Assembly: GCA_963920765.1 (NCBI GenBank)
Contig: OY987250.1
Span: forward strand, 8,370,001-8,434,000
Direction: 5' to 3'
DNA length: 64,000 nt
DNA from: Ulota crispa
Lineage: Eukaryota > Streptophyta > Bryopsida > Orthotrichales > Orthotrichaceae
Part shown: positions 1 through 12,800 of the stretch, one piece after another
Layout: the number at the start of each line of letters is the position of its first letter
How positions within the stretch are numbered: position 1 is the stretch's first letter
Program-made: the position numbers and the translations under genes
Notes under the pieces: generated by a model
Told to the model about the DNA's origin: nothing
The model's database searches: none
The model's input: only the letters and a program-made list of their open reading frames with translations

Positions 1-3000
1 TCATCTCACATTTTGTAAGTAATATATGAGGAAGCGTTGGGCCTTTCACCCGCACAAGATTCACATGTAAGATGTGTAGCGGCTTTGATGTCATGTACAG
101 CTTTGGCGTAATGTGGGTGATTTTAATGAAGGGCAGGTGTATTGGAGAGGACATGGTAAGGATTTTTATAGTTTGTTGATGGAATTCTGGGGTGCTTCAC
201 TCCGGTGGTACTTAGGAGTGGAGGGTACGGTTTATAATGTATGGTCACTGGGATTTTTTTTTTGGATTTGAAGCTACTTTGCAACTTGTGTAAGTATGTA
301 ACATGTGCTCTAAGGAAATGGACATTCTTTGAACACTCCTTTTTGAACTTATATCGTATAGTGACGGTTGTATGAGTTGGAAGAGATGTGAAAAGGGACA
401 TGGTTCCAATTCTCTCTAAAGGCAAGTCATACCTTTCATGGAGGGGGAAGAGGTGTGCTGGCATCCTCTTGTTGTAGTGCTAATTTTTGTGGCACATGTT
501 CGATAAGCACGTGTGCTCAATAAGCACGTGTGCAGGAAGGGGAGGTGAAGAAGAAAAACATGCCATCGATACTCATTTTGTGAGAAGGAAGCAGCAATAC
601 TGGTAGAGAAGTGAAGTAATTGCATATTTGTTGTGGAAGTGAACAGTGTGGTTATTATTTTAGAGTTTTTCATTCGTGTTTCCATCTCGTGTAGTGCTGT
701 TGTGTTTCACAGTGTCATAGTTGCTAACTGAATTTGCTTGGCATTGGTGACAAGAAAGTTGCGGATGGAAGTAAAAGAATATGCACCAAAGAAATGTTTT
801 ATAAGGTGGCATGGGTGCATCAAAATCATGGTTGCGTTGTTTAATTTGCATTTGGTAGTGAAGTAGGATGATTCCCATGTGCATGAAATGAAGTGTTGCG
901 TTCATGTCATGCTTTGGAATATTTTTGTATTCATCTATTGTCTAGAATGTTGGACGGAAACTATTGCTCTCATTTTGGTTTTCATTGTTGGGCAATTTGT
1001 TGATCATTGTAGTTGTTTTGAAGCAAAATGTATTCAGATGGAAGATGCAGTGGAGGAGGATATAACATGGCTCGTGAGTCAAAGAAGACAGTGGAAGCGT
1101 CAATGTGTTTGAAGTTTATATAGGGGTACATACCTGTGGACAAGGTAGAGTCAAATACCCTCAGCAGTGACAAAGCAATGAATGCCAACTGACTAAGTGA
1201 GAAGAAAGGCACCTAAAGTAAGTATTGACTATTATGGTGAGGGTGTGAATGATTAATTTTTGTAATTCTTTGTGTTGGGGCGTACAAGGTGGTGTGGTGA
1301 GCATATGTAGTCCACCCTTTTGACGTATTAATTGGAGCTATTGTCTGTGGTATGAGTATTTTATTTCCAGTACGATGTCTTGGCTAGAAAAGTTGACCTT
1401 CAAATCTCAGTTGTGGGAACCGCAAAAGTGAGGCTTAGGAGTGAACCTTTTGTGGAATTGAAGAGAAGCTTACAGTGGTCTCTTAAACAATAATGATAGA
1501 TGAATTTTATGCTTGACAGGATGTCAAGACGTTTGGAGGAGTCCGTTGAGGGTGGATCACAAGAGCATGAGATAACAAGCCGTTGGTTTTCTCCTGCAAG
1601 CTGTGTGTGGGATGTTTCTTTATTAGCAATGGAAGTGCAAGTATCTTTCAATGTGAAGTACGTGGTACAACATTTGAAGGCATGGAGTGTGGATGTACTT
1701 CAGGTGATACTTATTTTGAAGACTACTATTTAGAATGTGAGACTAGTTTTTAGTGAAAGTGGTGATGTACCATGTTGTTCAAATAGAAGAGAGTGGTAGA
1801 CAACAGAGCTGGAGTGGAGCGGACAATATTATAGCATGGTGGGGTGTATATACGTTAATGTCGTATCAGTGGATACGGTAGCATTATAATGATCAACGGC
1901 TAACAGCTTTGTGGATATATGCGGATGTGGCTAAAACCATAACCTTCAGTGTAGTAGGTGATGTAATGGTGTTGTTTTCTTGTCCTTAACTTATGACTTC
2001 TCTGTCACTGTCGTTGGTGTAACTATTATTTTAAGTGCTGTAGTTTAGAAATATTTGTGTACTCATTGTTGGGAGGTATAACTAGTGCATGCAAGCCAAA
2101 GTGCCGACTATAGTTGGGTAATGCATATCTGGTATACCTCAAATTTTTTGTTGTCATGCTTATAGAAGTGATTGCCATGCAGGACAATATGTGAAGGATT
2201 GTGAGAGGCAGGTGGTAGAAGGGAAGCAGGTTTTGTTGTGTTTATGCAATGTCTGTCTCTGTAGATGGTTGCAGTGACTGTAGAGAGGACAGAGAACCAA
2301 GAATAGAAGCTAGATATGGTGCTAGCGTTGGCAAGTGTATAAAATCGATTGTGGAGGTAGCTGGCATTGGAAAAGTGAAGTCCTTCTTGGAGTGCAAATT
2401 TGGAGAGAGGATGATGCCGTTGGCGTTTACCTGAAGAGGAAGTAACATAATGAGTGTGTCGTTGTTTGCGCTGCGGTACATTGTTGTGTATGATTTAGGT
2501 AGCACAGTGTCTGGACTTCGACAGCTGAATTGGGCAGTAGTATGTGTTTGGCGTCTTGTACGTGTTGCTATACTATATATGAACTATTCATGAAATACAA
2601 TTGTATGAAAGCAGGATTTTGAACATCTGTTTTGTAAGTACTTGGTACTGGAATTTGTGTTCTATTGCAAGTCGCAGTCTTCCACGTGTTTTGGAGCTAC
2701 TTTATTATGGTGAGAGAATGAACTTGAACAGGCTAATTGTGAGGACCAATATTGGTGGCTTGAACCACGTGGAATTTGTTGTAAATATGGACGTTTGTGT
2801 GAATAAGGGATGAATTTGTGTGATGAAGGGATGAAAATGTGTTTGAGGAAGGGATGAATTACAGAGTGGAAGAGGGGCCTATGGGCACGTCTGTATGGTT
2901 ACAAATGAAACAACAATAATTCAAAAACACTGTACGTGGACAAGGATCAGAGCATTATTTTTGCAAAAAAGAAGTTTTGAATATTCCGTGAGACAGTAGC

Positions 3001-4150
3001 GTGTTAATTGTCAGCAAATAATTGACATGAATTGTGTCAAAAAACCGTCCTAAACACCACATCCTAATCAACACAAGAGTTGACACTATTATGCCAACTT
3101 TGTGTCAATTAGGACACTATTGTCCTTGTAGTGATATCCTTGTAAGGGTTTTAGAGATGGGACAATTACCAATCTTGCTATTTATCCTAAATAAATTGCT
3201 TGTGTGCATGTGCTTATGGCAAGGGCGTGGCGTGCTTGCTTGATGCACCTTGCAAGAGCTCCCAAAGATTAATCATTAGCCTAGTAACAAGCAATACTTA
3301 ATGCCTTTATGTGCAACAAACACAACCTTGAAATAGTGATGCATATATGCCAACATTGTCTAACTTCAAATAAAAAGAATTTGACAACATGATGGCTATG
3401 AATGTGATTGCCAAAGCTTGTAAGCATGATATTTGCAATGCTCTCTATAGCCCCTACATTTGTCAAGTATATCCCCACAATTTCCAGTAGGAAATTACTA
3501 AAACCACACCCAAAATTGCTAAAGCTACACCATGAGAGCATGCGATTTGAGAATTTAATGCTATTTTTTTTCTTTCAAGTGGCCCATCATTTGTTCAACC
3601 ATGACATTACCACCTTCTTGAAAGAAAGAAAAATAATACAATATTTTGTTGAACCTTTATTGCACCATTGCTATTTTTTGGTGTATTTTTGTTTTAAGTA
3701 ATTCAAAAATCCTATATCTCTTATTTCCAATTCAAGCACCCGTAATTTTTTTGAATATAGCCTTAAAATGACAGAGGTGAAACAAATTTTTTGATCCAAA
3801 TCAGCAAAATTAACATTAAATTCTCACATTTCATGCTCAAAGCTCACCTTAAGTTGTGGCTTTAATAATTTTGGGTGTGGGTTTAACAATTCCTTTCCAA
3901 TATACCAATGATATTCCTGCAATTTCCAACATACTGTATCAAGGATATCCATCAAAATATTGCAAAATACAAGGGTATCTTTTCAAATTTTCCCTTCTTT
4001 CTATACCTCTAGTCTTCTTCTTCCGCCACGTAGGCACACTCAATCTTCGTCCTTACAACCTCGCCACATTTAAACCACGGCATCTTCGGAATCGAAAAAG
4101 GTTTCTGAATTGGCTATCCCGATGAATTGCGTTTCAAGGCAACTCGAGTG
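1..4150. other. intergenic, no gene recognised
   Basis: I find no reading frame here with a recognisable domain. The longest frames are under 115 codons, lie on both strands and lack splice-linked continuation. Most of 120-2900 is visibly poor in C and rich in G and T on the plus strand, which suggests a decayed repeat rather than unique sequence. A short motif carrying the G-box core CACGTG occurs twice in tandem near 505-535. The stretch 2900-4100 is AT-rich. Confidence 0.6.
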
Positions 4151-4154
4151 AATT

Positions 4155-4825
4155 GGCGTTCGCAGTTTCATTCGAAAGCATTTGCCAAAGAGAACTGTTC
4201 TCGGCGTGGTCTTTTGAGAGAGCCACTACGAATTTTTGAAAGTTTTAGGGTTTCCTTTACAATTTGCAGAAGCACGTTGGATTTTTAGACTTCTGTAACG
4301 TTTTTCTCTGTACCAAAACTCAACCTTGTCTAATCTTAACATCAAACGTCCTCTAATCACTCCACTTCGTTCCTTTCAGCTCAAATGCCGCAAACCCTAA
4401 TACGTTGTCGGACATAACCTGTGAGCCGAATCTTAGCTTGAATTTAGGGTTAGTCGTTTAGTTTTGTACAGGACGGAAGGCGTTCGCAATTTCATCAAGC
4501 TTCTCGTATCGAAAGCATTTGCTTATCAACAAAGAGAACTGTTCTTGGCGTAGTCTTTTGAGATAGTTACTACAATTTTTTGGAATTTTTTAGGGTTTCC
4601 TTTACAATTTGCAGAAGCACGCTGGATTTTTACACTTCTGTAAGGTTTTTCTCTGTACCAAAACTTGACCTCGTTTAGTCTCAATATCAACGTCCCTTAA
4701 TCACTCCACTTCTTTTATTTCAGCTAAAATGCCGCAAACCCGCATTCGTTGTTGGACATGACCTCTGAGCTGAATCTTAGCTTGGATTTAGGGTTAACCG
4801 TATAGTTTTATACAAGACGCAAGGA
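4155..4825 (+). repeat. tandem duplication in leader of RWDD4-like gene (two ~330-345 bp copies)
   Basis: Copy 1 (about 4155-4478) and copy 2 (about 4479-4825) run in the same order. Both hold GGCGTTCGCA near the start, TTAGGGTTTCCTTTACAATT in the middle, then the C-rich stretch with ATGCCGCAAACCC, and TAGGGTTA at the end. The offset is 324 bp at the left and about 345 bp further in, so the copies differ by small indels. The pair ends about 60 bp before the chosen start codon and is probably promoter and 5' leader. AAACCCTAA/TTAGGGTTT motifs occur in both copies. The left edge resembles the 5' region of RSH1. Confidence 0.8.
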
Positions 4826-4887
4826 TTTGCAACGGTGAAGAAGGCAATACAGAGGTGATTTTCAAGTGTGCACTTTCAGTTGGTGCT

Positions 4888-6929
4888 ATGGAGGAGGTGA
4901 TAGAGGAGGAATTGACTGCTCTAGAGGCCATTTACTACGACAGTTATAGTAAGATTAGTGACAACAGCTTCAGAGTTAGAATCGATCCCGATGTAGAGGA
5001 GGGAGACGAGTCTGATGCTCCCCCGGCATTTTTCCTTGAGTTTCTGCTACCGCAAGGCTACCCGGATGTGATTCCTAAGTTTGACCTTAGTAATATAAAT
5101 AACAGTAAGTATCCGGAGGCCGTGAAGACTGCCATTCTGGAAGGTCTTCAAGCACAGGTGCGTGATCACAAAGGCTTTGATCTCTGGACCGAATTAGTCA
5201 TTAGGCCTTATGCGTTTGGTATGAGTTGCTCAGACAAAGGTTTTCTGTATTTACAAGTTTATTTGAATCGTATGCACAATGTTCTTCGCTGATTGTAGTG
5301 ATATAGAATTTGGCCTTATGTGAATTCTTTTGATCAATGGAACTGGTCATTTTTAAACCCTGAATCTTTGGTCATTTAGAGGCTAGTATCATGTTGTATG
5401 AGCTCTTTTCGTGTTGCTTTACTGTTAGTACGGAAGGTTGCCGGTTATGATAACAGAGACCTGTGTTTGAGTTGTGTGCTAGGCGGAGGAACAGAAAGGT
5501 GAGAGCATGTGCTATAACCTGGTGGATTGGTTGAAGGAGAGACTTCCTCATTTCTATCGCCTCAAACCAGTCGTTGTAGCTCAGGTAATTTGATCTCTCT
5601 TTTCAATCCATTTTTTTCATTATTGGAAGTTATAGCCAATTTGGCCAGAACGTGCATCTAAGGTGTACATTCTAGGTGAGAGAGAATGTATCTTTGCAGT
5701 ACATGTGGTAGTTTTTATTTTGAAAGAATTAACGCATGTGTTGCAGGAATACATTCTTGCTCTAGAATGACATCAGCTAAAATTGGATTTCTTCTTATGC
5801 TTTGAGAACTCTCGTAGATGAAAACTGACAATCATGGCTTCAGAGCGCTCTTTGCTGATTCTCATAGATTGCAAGCCCTATGGAATAGAGTTGCAAAGTT
5901 GAATAGGCTGTACAGGCTGAAAGGAGTAAGGGTTTTTTACGAAATAGGAGTACCTTACGGGTTTGATCTCATCGAAGTTTTTTTGGTAAAATACAACAGG
6001 AGCCTCAAAGAGGACGTCGTTGCCTTTCATATCCTATGGAACGCTGGATCCGCACTGTTGAGCCTTCGGTTGTTCTAAGAATAAACCAAATTTTCATCGA
6101 GTTTCAGTGAGATCATTTCTATGCATTGTTCTCGTAACATCAACAAGGTGCACTTCTGTGCAGGAGTCGGACAATTCTGATAGTGAGCGTCAGCAACATG
6201 CGGGTGGCGGTAAGAAAGATGCTTCAGGCAAAGACAAGTTGACAAAGGCACAGAAGCGGCGTCATTTTGACAAATATGGAGCCGGCACTGAGAAACCTCG
6301 CGGCTGGGACTGGGTTCCTATACTCTCACATGTACGTGGAAACGATTGCAGTTTGTTACCTTTTTCTCTTTGTTGATGAATGTGGCTATGCTCTTGTATT
6401 AATGGTTTTACTTGGAAAACACTATTGAGCATAGAATTTCGGTCCCTTCTGTTGTGGTACTATAGATCAAAATTCCTTCAGTATTACCATTGTAGGCCAT
6501 TCAAGTCTTCCTATCTATCTTGTACACAAGCGGATACTTATCTTCTTCCTGATATAGAAGTCTTGACATGGTGGGATAAAAAATGTCACGTATGGTCTTG
6601 CATGCTGGTCAATGATATTGTACAATTTAATCAAGAAACATTGGTTAAGAAGGAGACCCGTCTATCTTGCATTTTTTGACTAGCCCTGCTAGACCTACTA
6701 TAAAAGCTGGTAGTGTTTGCAATTCTCACATGTATTTCATTCACTACACTATGTATTTGATGAGTGTCTCCATCCTTAACTTAGAGTCTCCCTGTCTGGT
6801 GAATCGTTCCAGGTATTTGACGGGTGGCAACGTTTAGAATTTGACGGCGAAACTAAAGGCCTTCTAACGTTCAATTGATGTTATGCTTGTGTGCAGTTGG
6901 GTCAAGTTCCACATGTAGCGGCTGTGTGA
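4888..6929 (+). CDS. RWD domain protein, RWDD4-like
   Basis: Four exons, 4888-5157, 5483-5584, 6164-6331 and 6897-6929, join in frame to a 190-residue protein ending in TGA. All three introns are GT-AG. Residues 1-120 form an RWD domain: the start MEEVIEEELTALEAIYYDS has the typical helix with EALEAIY, and GYPDVIPKFDL has the conserved YPxxxP turn. The second exon gives the C-terminal RWD helix (SMCYNLVDWLKERL). The tail is basic, with LTKAQKRRHFDKYG followed by PRGWDWVPILSHLG. That order, KAQKR then PRGW-W, is what I recall of animal RWDD4, and the length (about 188 residues there) agrees. RWD domains bind protein partners; the molecular role of RWDD4 is poorly defined. The start was placed at 4888 because the upstream ATG at 4855 adds only a non-conserved extension. 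The final exon, coding ten residues, is the least certain. Confidence 0.85.
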
Positions 6930-9131
6930 TTGCCAGTGAAGCTTTTCAATTTGATACATCAACCAGGGTATTTCTTGTGAATCATGGATCAGAGAATTGT
7001 CTTGGTGTTTTAGGGATGCGGCTTTTGTGTAGCTGGACGTATTCAGAATGAAAATCTGTAGCAATCTTTCTTAGACCATAGATAATTGATCTTAGATAGA
7101 GGAGAATATCTGAGCGACAAGTTTGATTTGTAGACTACATTAGAACGACAGCTTATATTTTGGTTCAAAAAGGTAGCTTGACTGTGACTGAGTAAAGCTC
7201 AAAACATGATGAGCGTGCAATCTTTTTCTCTTTATGGAGTAAATGATACTGATGGAAATCCAGATGCACACATGAATTCAACTAAACAGAACCGGACCTA
7301 AGTTACTTACTTTTTGGACAAAACATAAGTATTTTATCCAAATTTGGCTATGTCACAAGCTATAGTAATTTCACACTGTATGTAGGTTATATATGAATGC
7401 AAATTTTGGAGTGCAAGAGATGGAACATCGAGCTTTTAGAACGACAGTGAACGGAGCTTGGAGTCCTAATCACTTACAGTTATATGACTCTCTGTAGATA
7501 TATATTTATTTATTGTGGAGATTTGGATTATACCATAAATAGGTTAAAATTGTTGGTTGTTCCACAATTGGTTTCAAAGTTTGTTTATTCTGCAGCTAAG
7601 TTTCACAAAAGTTTGTAGGTTTTATCTAATCCACATTCTCTTACAAACATGCTAGTGTATGCAAATTGATAGGAAAAATTACCATATTGTTATGTTCGTC
7701 ATCTTCATGGCCCTATTTTGTGGAATTATTTGTAGTGGTTGTTTTTGCTTACATTATATTTGCATGAATGAAAGAGCTACCTGAGAGAACACTTGTTGCT
7801 AAAAGTGTCAATGAGCTGAAAATTTGGCAAGTTGAATAACAAAGAAGTTTTTGTTTTCTTTCTTTTGTCATGGCTCAAGTTAAGTCTTTTTATTGCTCAT
7901 TGGTGTGAGGAAGAAGATATGTGATTTTTTGGTAGCACAACATATTGTCTATAAAAGATTTCTTGCCTTCTACACATTTTTGTTTGATGTCTATTGGAAA
8001 ATCCAATCTATATTTAGACAAATTTTATCAAAATAGTGTAATTGGTAATATGTATGTCCCTTGTTTTGCCTTGTTTCTTGATGTAAATAATAGTTGACAC
8101 TTAAGCAATTTTCTAATTGGTTCCTTTTTATTACTAGTCTTTATTTGTATTCTATATAATAGACCAATGTTGGATGCATCACTTACTTGAAGTGCTTTTT
8201 TGCATTTTCTAACTTGCACGAGGTTGTCTAATCTTATTTTGGCTAATCATGGAAATTCAAGTAATAAGAAATGAGAATTAATGTCTTGTATGGGTACATG
8301 AAAAGGTTTTGAGGTGGAGCTAGCTAATATGAAGTAGCCCTTAATTTCAATTAAGTTTCAAGATACAATTTTAACCCTCAAACACCAAGCTGGTCATTAT
8401 GACTACTAGCTACAATGTTGTAGCAAGTGCTCACACATTTTAATATTGTTGTCAAAGTTACATCAATTAACATTGCATGTTGCTCTCACAAAAATTGCAA
8501 GAAGAGCAAGTGTTGGAAATACTGACGTAGTCACTTAGTACGTAGTAACTACTTAGTAAAGTAGCAAATATGCCCTAGAAAAAGCCACTCTGGTTGTTAG
8601 CAAATGATCAATCTATTATGATTGTTAACTAAGCATGATTGCTTTCAAAACTTTAAGTATCTAATCTTTGTGCCAGAGAATGTATTTGCAAGAAGTACGT
8701 GTAATGCAAAACTATTGATGTGGCAGATCACTTGTTTAATCAAGTGAGTGATGAAAACTCTAATTGCTCTCATAAAAATTGCAAGAAGAGCAATTTAGAG
8801 CCTAACACTATGTTTATGAATTTTCTCACAATTTAGGTTACCTAAAAAGTATGAATGCATTTAGTGAAGTTGTTTTTTTTCTTCCATAATAAATCACATC
8901 TCTCACTTTTTTTAACTTACAAAAAAAATATCTATGCATTAGAAGAGAACTTTGTTGAAATCAACATAAATTACATGATGTTTTGTTGCTTCTAATGCAA
9001 ATCTTTGAATTAGAAGCAAAAAAACAGCATGTACTTTATATTAACTTCAACAAATTTTTCTACTATTTCTACTAGTGATGTATGTATATATATAGTTCCA
9101 TTCATTGAACAAATAATGTCCGCATTGGCGT
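6930..9131. other. intergenic, AT-rich
   Basis: No coding region is seen. A ~30-bp segment beginning TTGCTCTCA and ending AAGAGCAA, itself a short inverted repeat, occurs near 8480 and again near 8762. A longer hairpin lies at 8946-9061. The 3' untranslated end of the RWDD4-like gene must fall at the left edge. Confidence 0.5.
8946..9061. repeat. 116-nt near-perfect hairpin
   Basis: Arm 1 (8946-9001) and arm 2 (9004-9061) are reverse complements at roughly 85% over about 56 bp with a loop of only a few bases. The inner stem is TTGCTTCTAATGCAAA against TTTGAATTAGAAGCAA and the outer stem is TTTGTTGAA against TTCAACAAA. The shape fits either a short MITE or a plant microRNA-type foldback. No target can be judged from here. 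Confidence 0.6.
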
Positions 9132-9381
9132 TTAACCCCTGAGCGCCCGAGAGACATTATAATGTCTCTCAAAAAGTTGGGTCAATTCAATTTTGACCAA
9201 TATAATCTCATTGCACGTTCGGTGTAACCATTTCCAATTGAGTCCAACATAATGGAAACACTTTCCTTTAACAATTCATATGGTCCAATCTTGTGAATTG
9301 TATTTTTCAATCCACAAGGGCACTTTGATTGCACACTAGCCAAGCTTTTTTTTGTTTCGACTCCAGGCGCTTAGGGGTTAA
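9132..9381. mobile_element. TTAA-flanked MITE, copy P1 (250 bp)
   Basis: The element is bounded by TTAA at 9132-9135 and 9378-9381. Inside the TTAA the ends are CCCCTGAGCGCC on the left and, reverse complemented, CCCCTAAGCGCC on the right. A perfect 22-bp palindrome centred on ATTATAAT lies just inside the left end (9149-9170). It encodes nothing. Terminal repeats beginning CCC next to TTAA resemble the piggyBac pattern. Confidence 0.7.
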
Positions 9382-9864
9382 GGGTTAAAATGGTTTCCTT
9401 CGAGGGAATTACCAGCATTCCTATTGGCCAAGGGGGCAGTCTCGCAGTACCCTTCCTGCCTTCCTTCCAACCAAGGAAGGAGAAACCACGCGACTCACGC
9501 GCGGTTCACCGCACCATCCCCCGCGAGGTTCCATCCCCACCACCGCGCGGTTGGGCACCTCCAGGTCGCAGTCCGAGGCTCTCCACCACAACACAACAAC
9601 GCCGTATTGGTGGCTGGATTGCTTTTCTCTCCGAAGGAACACCACCACAAAAACACATCCCCCACCCCCGCTCCCTCGCTCGCTCGCTCCTGCTCAAACA
9701 AAACAAACAAAACAATCACCGATTGCTCCTCCTCTCACTCGCCCTCTCAATTCCAATTGCACTCCTGCTGCTACTTTTGCAATTTGCATTCGCAACAGCT
9801 CAATTGTTCGCAACTGCTGCGCAATCTCCTCCCTCTTTCCTCGTTCCTTTTTTGTTGTTGTCGA
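9382..9864 (+). promoter_or_regulatory. RSH1 promoter and 5' leader region
   Basis: Composition changes sharply here from AT-rich to C- and CT-rich, with several CGCG motifs (9488-9550) and long CT/CA tracts near 9650-9850. This fits a core promoter and 5' untranslated leader directly upstream of the proposed start codon at 9865. The overlapping reading frames in this stretch show no domain and are taken as chance. No clear TATA box was identified. Confidence 0.5.
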
Positions 9865-12800
9865 ATGGCCAGCTCATTGATTACGCCGCACTCAGATTAT
9901 TGTGAAGATTGCGGAGAAGCAGCGGAGTGTGACGCTCTCTCATGGTGCGCAAGCGGCAGGGTTTGCTGGTAGGGCATTAGAATTCGGACTACTCTCCAGT
10001 GCGGGTATGGTCCTCGGGGATCGTCTCGCCTGTGCCCGTTGCAACGCCGCTCTTGGATTCCTTCAACCCCGACCATGTCAACTCCCGCTGGATTTCCAGG
10101 TTTATTCTCCTGCCTCTGCTCCTCCTCCTTCTCTCTGTTTTCCGCTACTTTCGCCCTAAGCGCACTCAATCCTTCTGGCTCTTTATTACCTTTCTTTGCC
10201 GGATTATTTATTGTGCATTCTCGTCGGGATTGTAGAGGTTTCTGCCTTTGCCGCACTATCGCTCGTTCTCATCGGGATTGTAGAGGTTTTTGCCTTTGCT
10301 GGATTATTGTGCATTCTCGTCGAGATTGTAGAGGTATTCTGCCTTTGCCGGATTATCGCCCGTTCTCGTCGAGATTAACGAGGTTTCTGGCTTTGCCGGA
10401 TTATTTGTACATTTGCGTCGGGATTACAGGATTACAGAGGTTTCGGATTATTGTGCATTTGCGTCGGGATTAACGAGGTTTTGAATTGGCTTCGCCGTTG
10501 GATTGCGTTTGCAGGGCAGCTCGAGGGGATTGGCGTTCGAAGCTTCATTCAGCCGCTCGTGTTGAAAGCGGAGTCCTGCTCCTCCAGCACCTGCGCATGG
10601 CGGTCGCCTCGAGCGCTCAGCGGCTTCCTCGCCAGCACTCCTCAGGGCGGGGATGCTTCGTGTATTGCATTGCGCAAGACCGCCAGCAGCAGACGGTCCT
10701 TGCATCGCAGCTCCGTAAGTTCTTACGGATTCTTTCGCTCTCTTCCCTTGCGGGAATTCCACAGCGGTGTAATCTCTGTTTTGGCGAGAATATTTGCGCC
10801 ATTTGAAGAATAAGAGTGTGATTTTAATATAAAGCTCATGGGACATGTTCTTCTATCACCGTGCATGAATTTCTTATACAATCATCCAAAGCCACTTTTC
10901 TCTTCAAGAGTAGTCATGCTTACGTTTAACTTGCTTGTTGAATGCCAACGAAGTGTGTTGTAAGAGGTAGAGTTGCGGACGGTTACGGGGATCAGTGTAG
11001 GAGATGGTATCAGGTTTTTAAAAGTTTTATTATTTTATTACCGTAGATTTAAATACTTTCTTGTGTTTTGATATATATATGCAGAGCTTAGGAGCTGCAG
11101 GAAGGGACTATTCGACGAAGAAACCAGGGCATCCACTAACCGGGAGTAGGTCTAGACGGTCCAAAGTGACCACTTGTTGCGGTGCTGCAAACGAGTCTTC
11201 ACCTTTCGCCGGCATGGACGTCACTCCTCTTACGTTATGGGAGGTACATATCCTTGCATTTTGCTTGTATTTTGTTTGTGTTTTGGTTGAGTGATATCGG
11301 AGGCTGGATGTGATTTTACAGGTTCTTATGTGATGAATGATGTCTGTTATGTATTTTTATTTACAGAATTTAAAGCCGACCATCAGCTATCTTTGCACAG
11401 CTCAGCTCGGGATGGTGAAGGATGCGTTAAAGGTCAGTAGTCTGCTTAATTTTATTACAATGGATTTTGTTTTTTTTGGTGTATGGATTTTAAATTTCTG
11501 TGTCTACCACTCTAGAGAAACCTTGCTGAGCACTCTGAATTGGCAAGAAAAGGAAAGGTTCATGATACCTTGGCAAGCTTAATCTGAGTATGTGAGAACT
11601 TCCTGAAGAAACTGAGCCGTTGTCTTCATGTGTGGAAGTATTGTAGAACTGTAATTTTTCTTGATTTGCTCTAGAGAATGTTTAGTTGGCATTGTTCTCC
11701 AAAAGTGCAATGTCACTACTACTCTAGAATGTTACAGTGCTGGCCCTAAACTTCTTGAAACACTGTGGTTCCTGAGTTATTTAAGGAACAGTTCATCAAC
11801 CTATTAGAGCCTGAGCTTAAACCAGAATTCAATTTTGGAAGAATCCAGTTAATTTGAGAGTTTTCTAGTCCTCTCTTCTACGCCAGACTTTCTTCTTTCC
11901 ATTGGAATGTTTTACAACCTTCTAGAACATGTGTATATAATTCTTTTCAACATATTAGGTAGTGGCTACAGCTACCTAGGGGGGTTAAGGATCCGGTGAC
12001 GAGGTCTGCATCCTCTTTGAGGAGTTTTTGTGGTTCTCTCCTTATCTACCAGGGAATTGATTTTTTTTTGTTACTGCTGCAGCTGGCATTTGAAGCCCAT
12101 GATGGTCAAAAGCGCAAAAGTGGAGAGCCTTTTATCATTCATCCTGTTGCTGTTGCCCGGATTCTGGGAGAGCTGGTACTTTAAATTCTTTAGTATCTTT
12201 ACTTGTTTTTCTATATCTGTTGTATTAATTTTTAGGGGATATTGCAAGTGATTTCTTATGATAGCCGAACTTTGTGAGTGCACATTTACAATAACGAAAG
12301 GGGCTTGCTGAAGAAAATTAGCAATGAATGTATTTTTGAAGTCAATGATGAGTCTAGAATTAGGCAAACATATTGGCCATGTTCAGGAGATGGATTGGGA
12401 GACAATAGTAGCAGGTCTATTACACGACACGGTCGAGGACACAGAACATGTGACTTTCGAGAGAATTGAGGACCAGTTTGGACCTGCAGTTCGGAGAATT
12501 GTGGAAGGAGAAACTAAGGCAAGTTTTTCTTTAAACTGAAAGACAGGTTTTTTTTTCAAATGGTGCAGCACTGTGTCACTAGCAAGTTTTGTAACACTTT
12601 TTTCCAACCTTGGCGTGCAGGTGTCGAAGCTTGGGAAGATGCAATGTCAGAATGCAGATACCTTGGCGAAGGACGTCAAAGCTGATGACCTGAGACAAAT
12701 GTTCTTAGCCATGACTGAGGAGGTGCGCTCTCTTTTTTTTTGATGTGCTGGAAAGCAAGCAGTTTCTAAATGTACGATTTGTTTCTGAAAGCTTCTTTTT

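Noticed and set aside
5818-6078. 86-codon open frame inside the RWDD4-like gene
   Set aside because: It lies in intron 2 between two in-phase exons, shows no domain, and including it breaks the RWD-to-tail continuity.
9390-9972. Long overlapping open frames on both strands (up to 182 codons)
   Set aside because: They are low-complexity translations of a C-rich promoter/leader. Only the last part, from 9865, is used, as the proposed RSH1 first exon.
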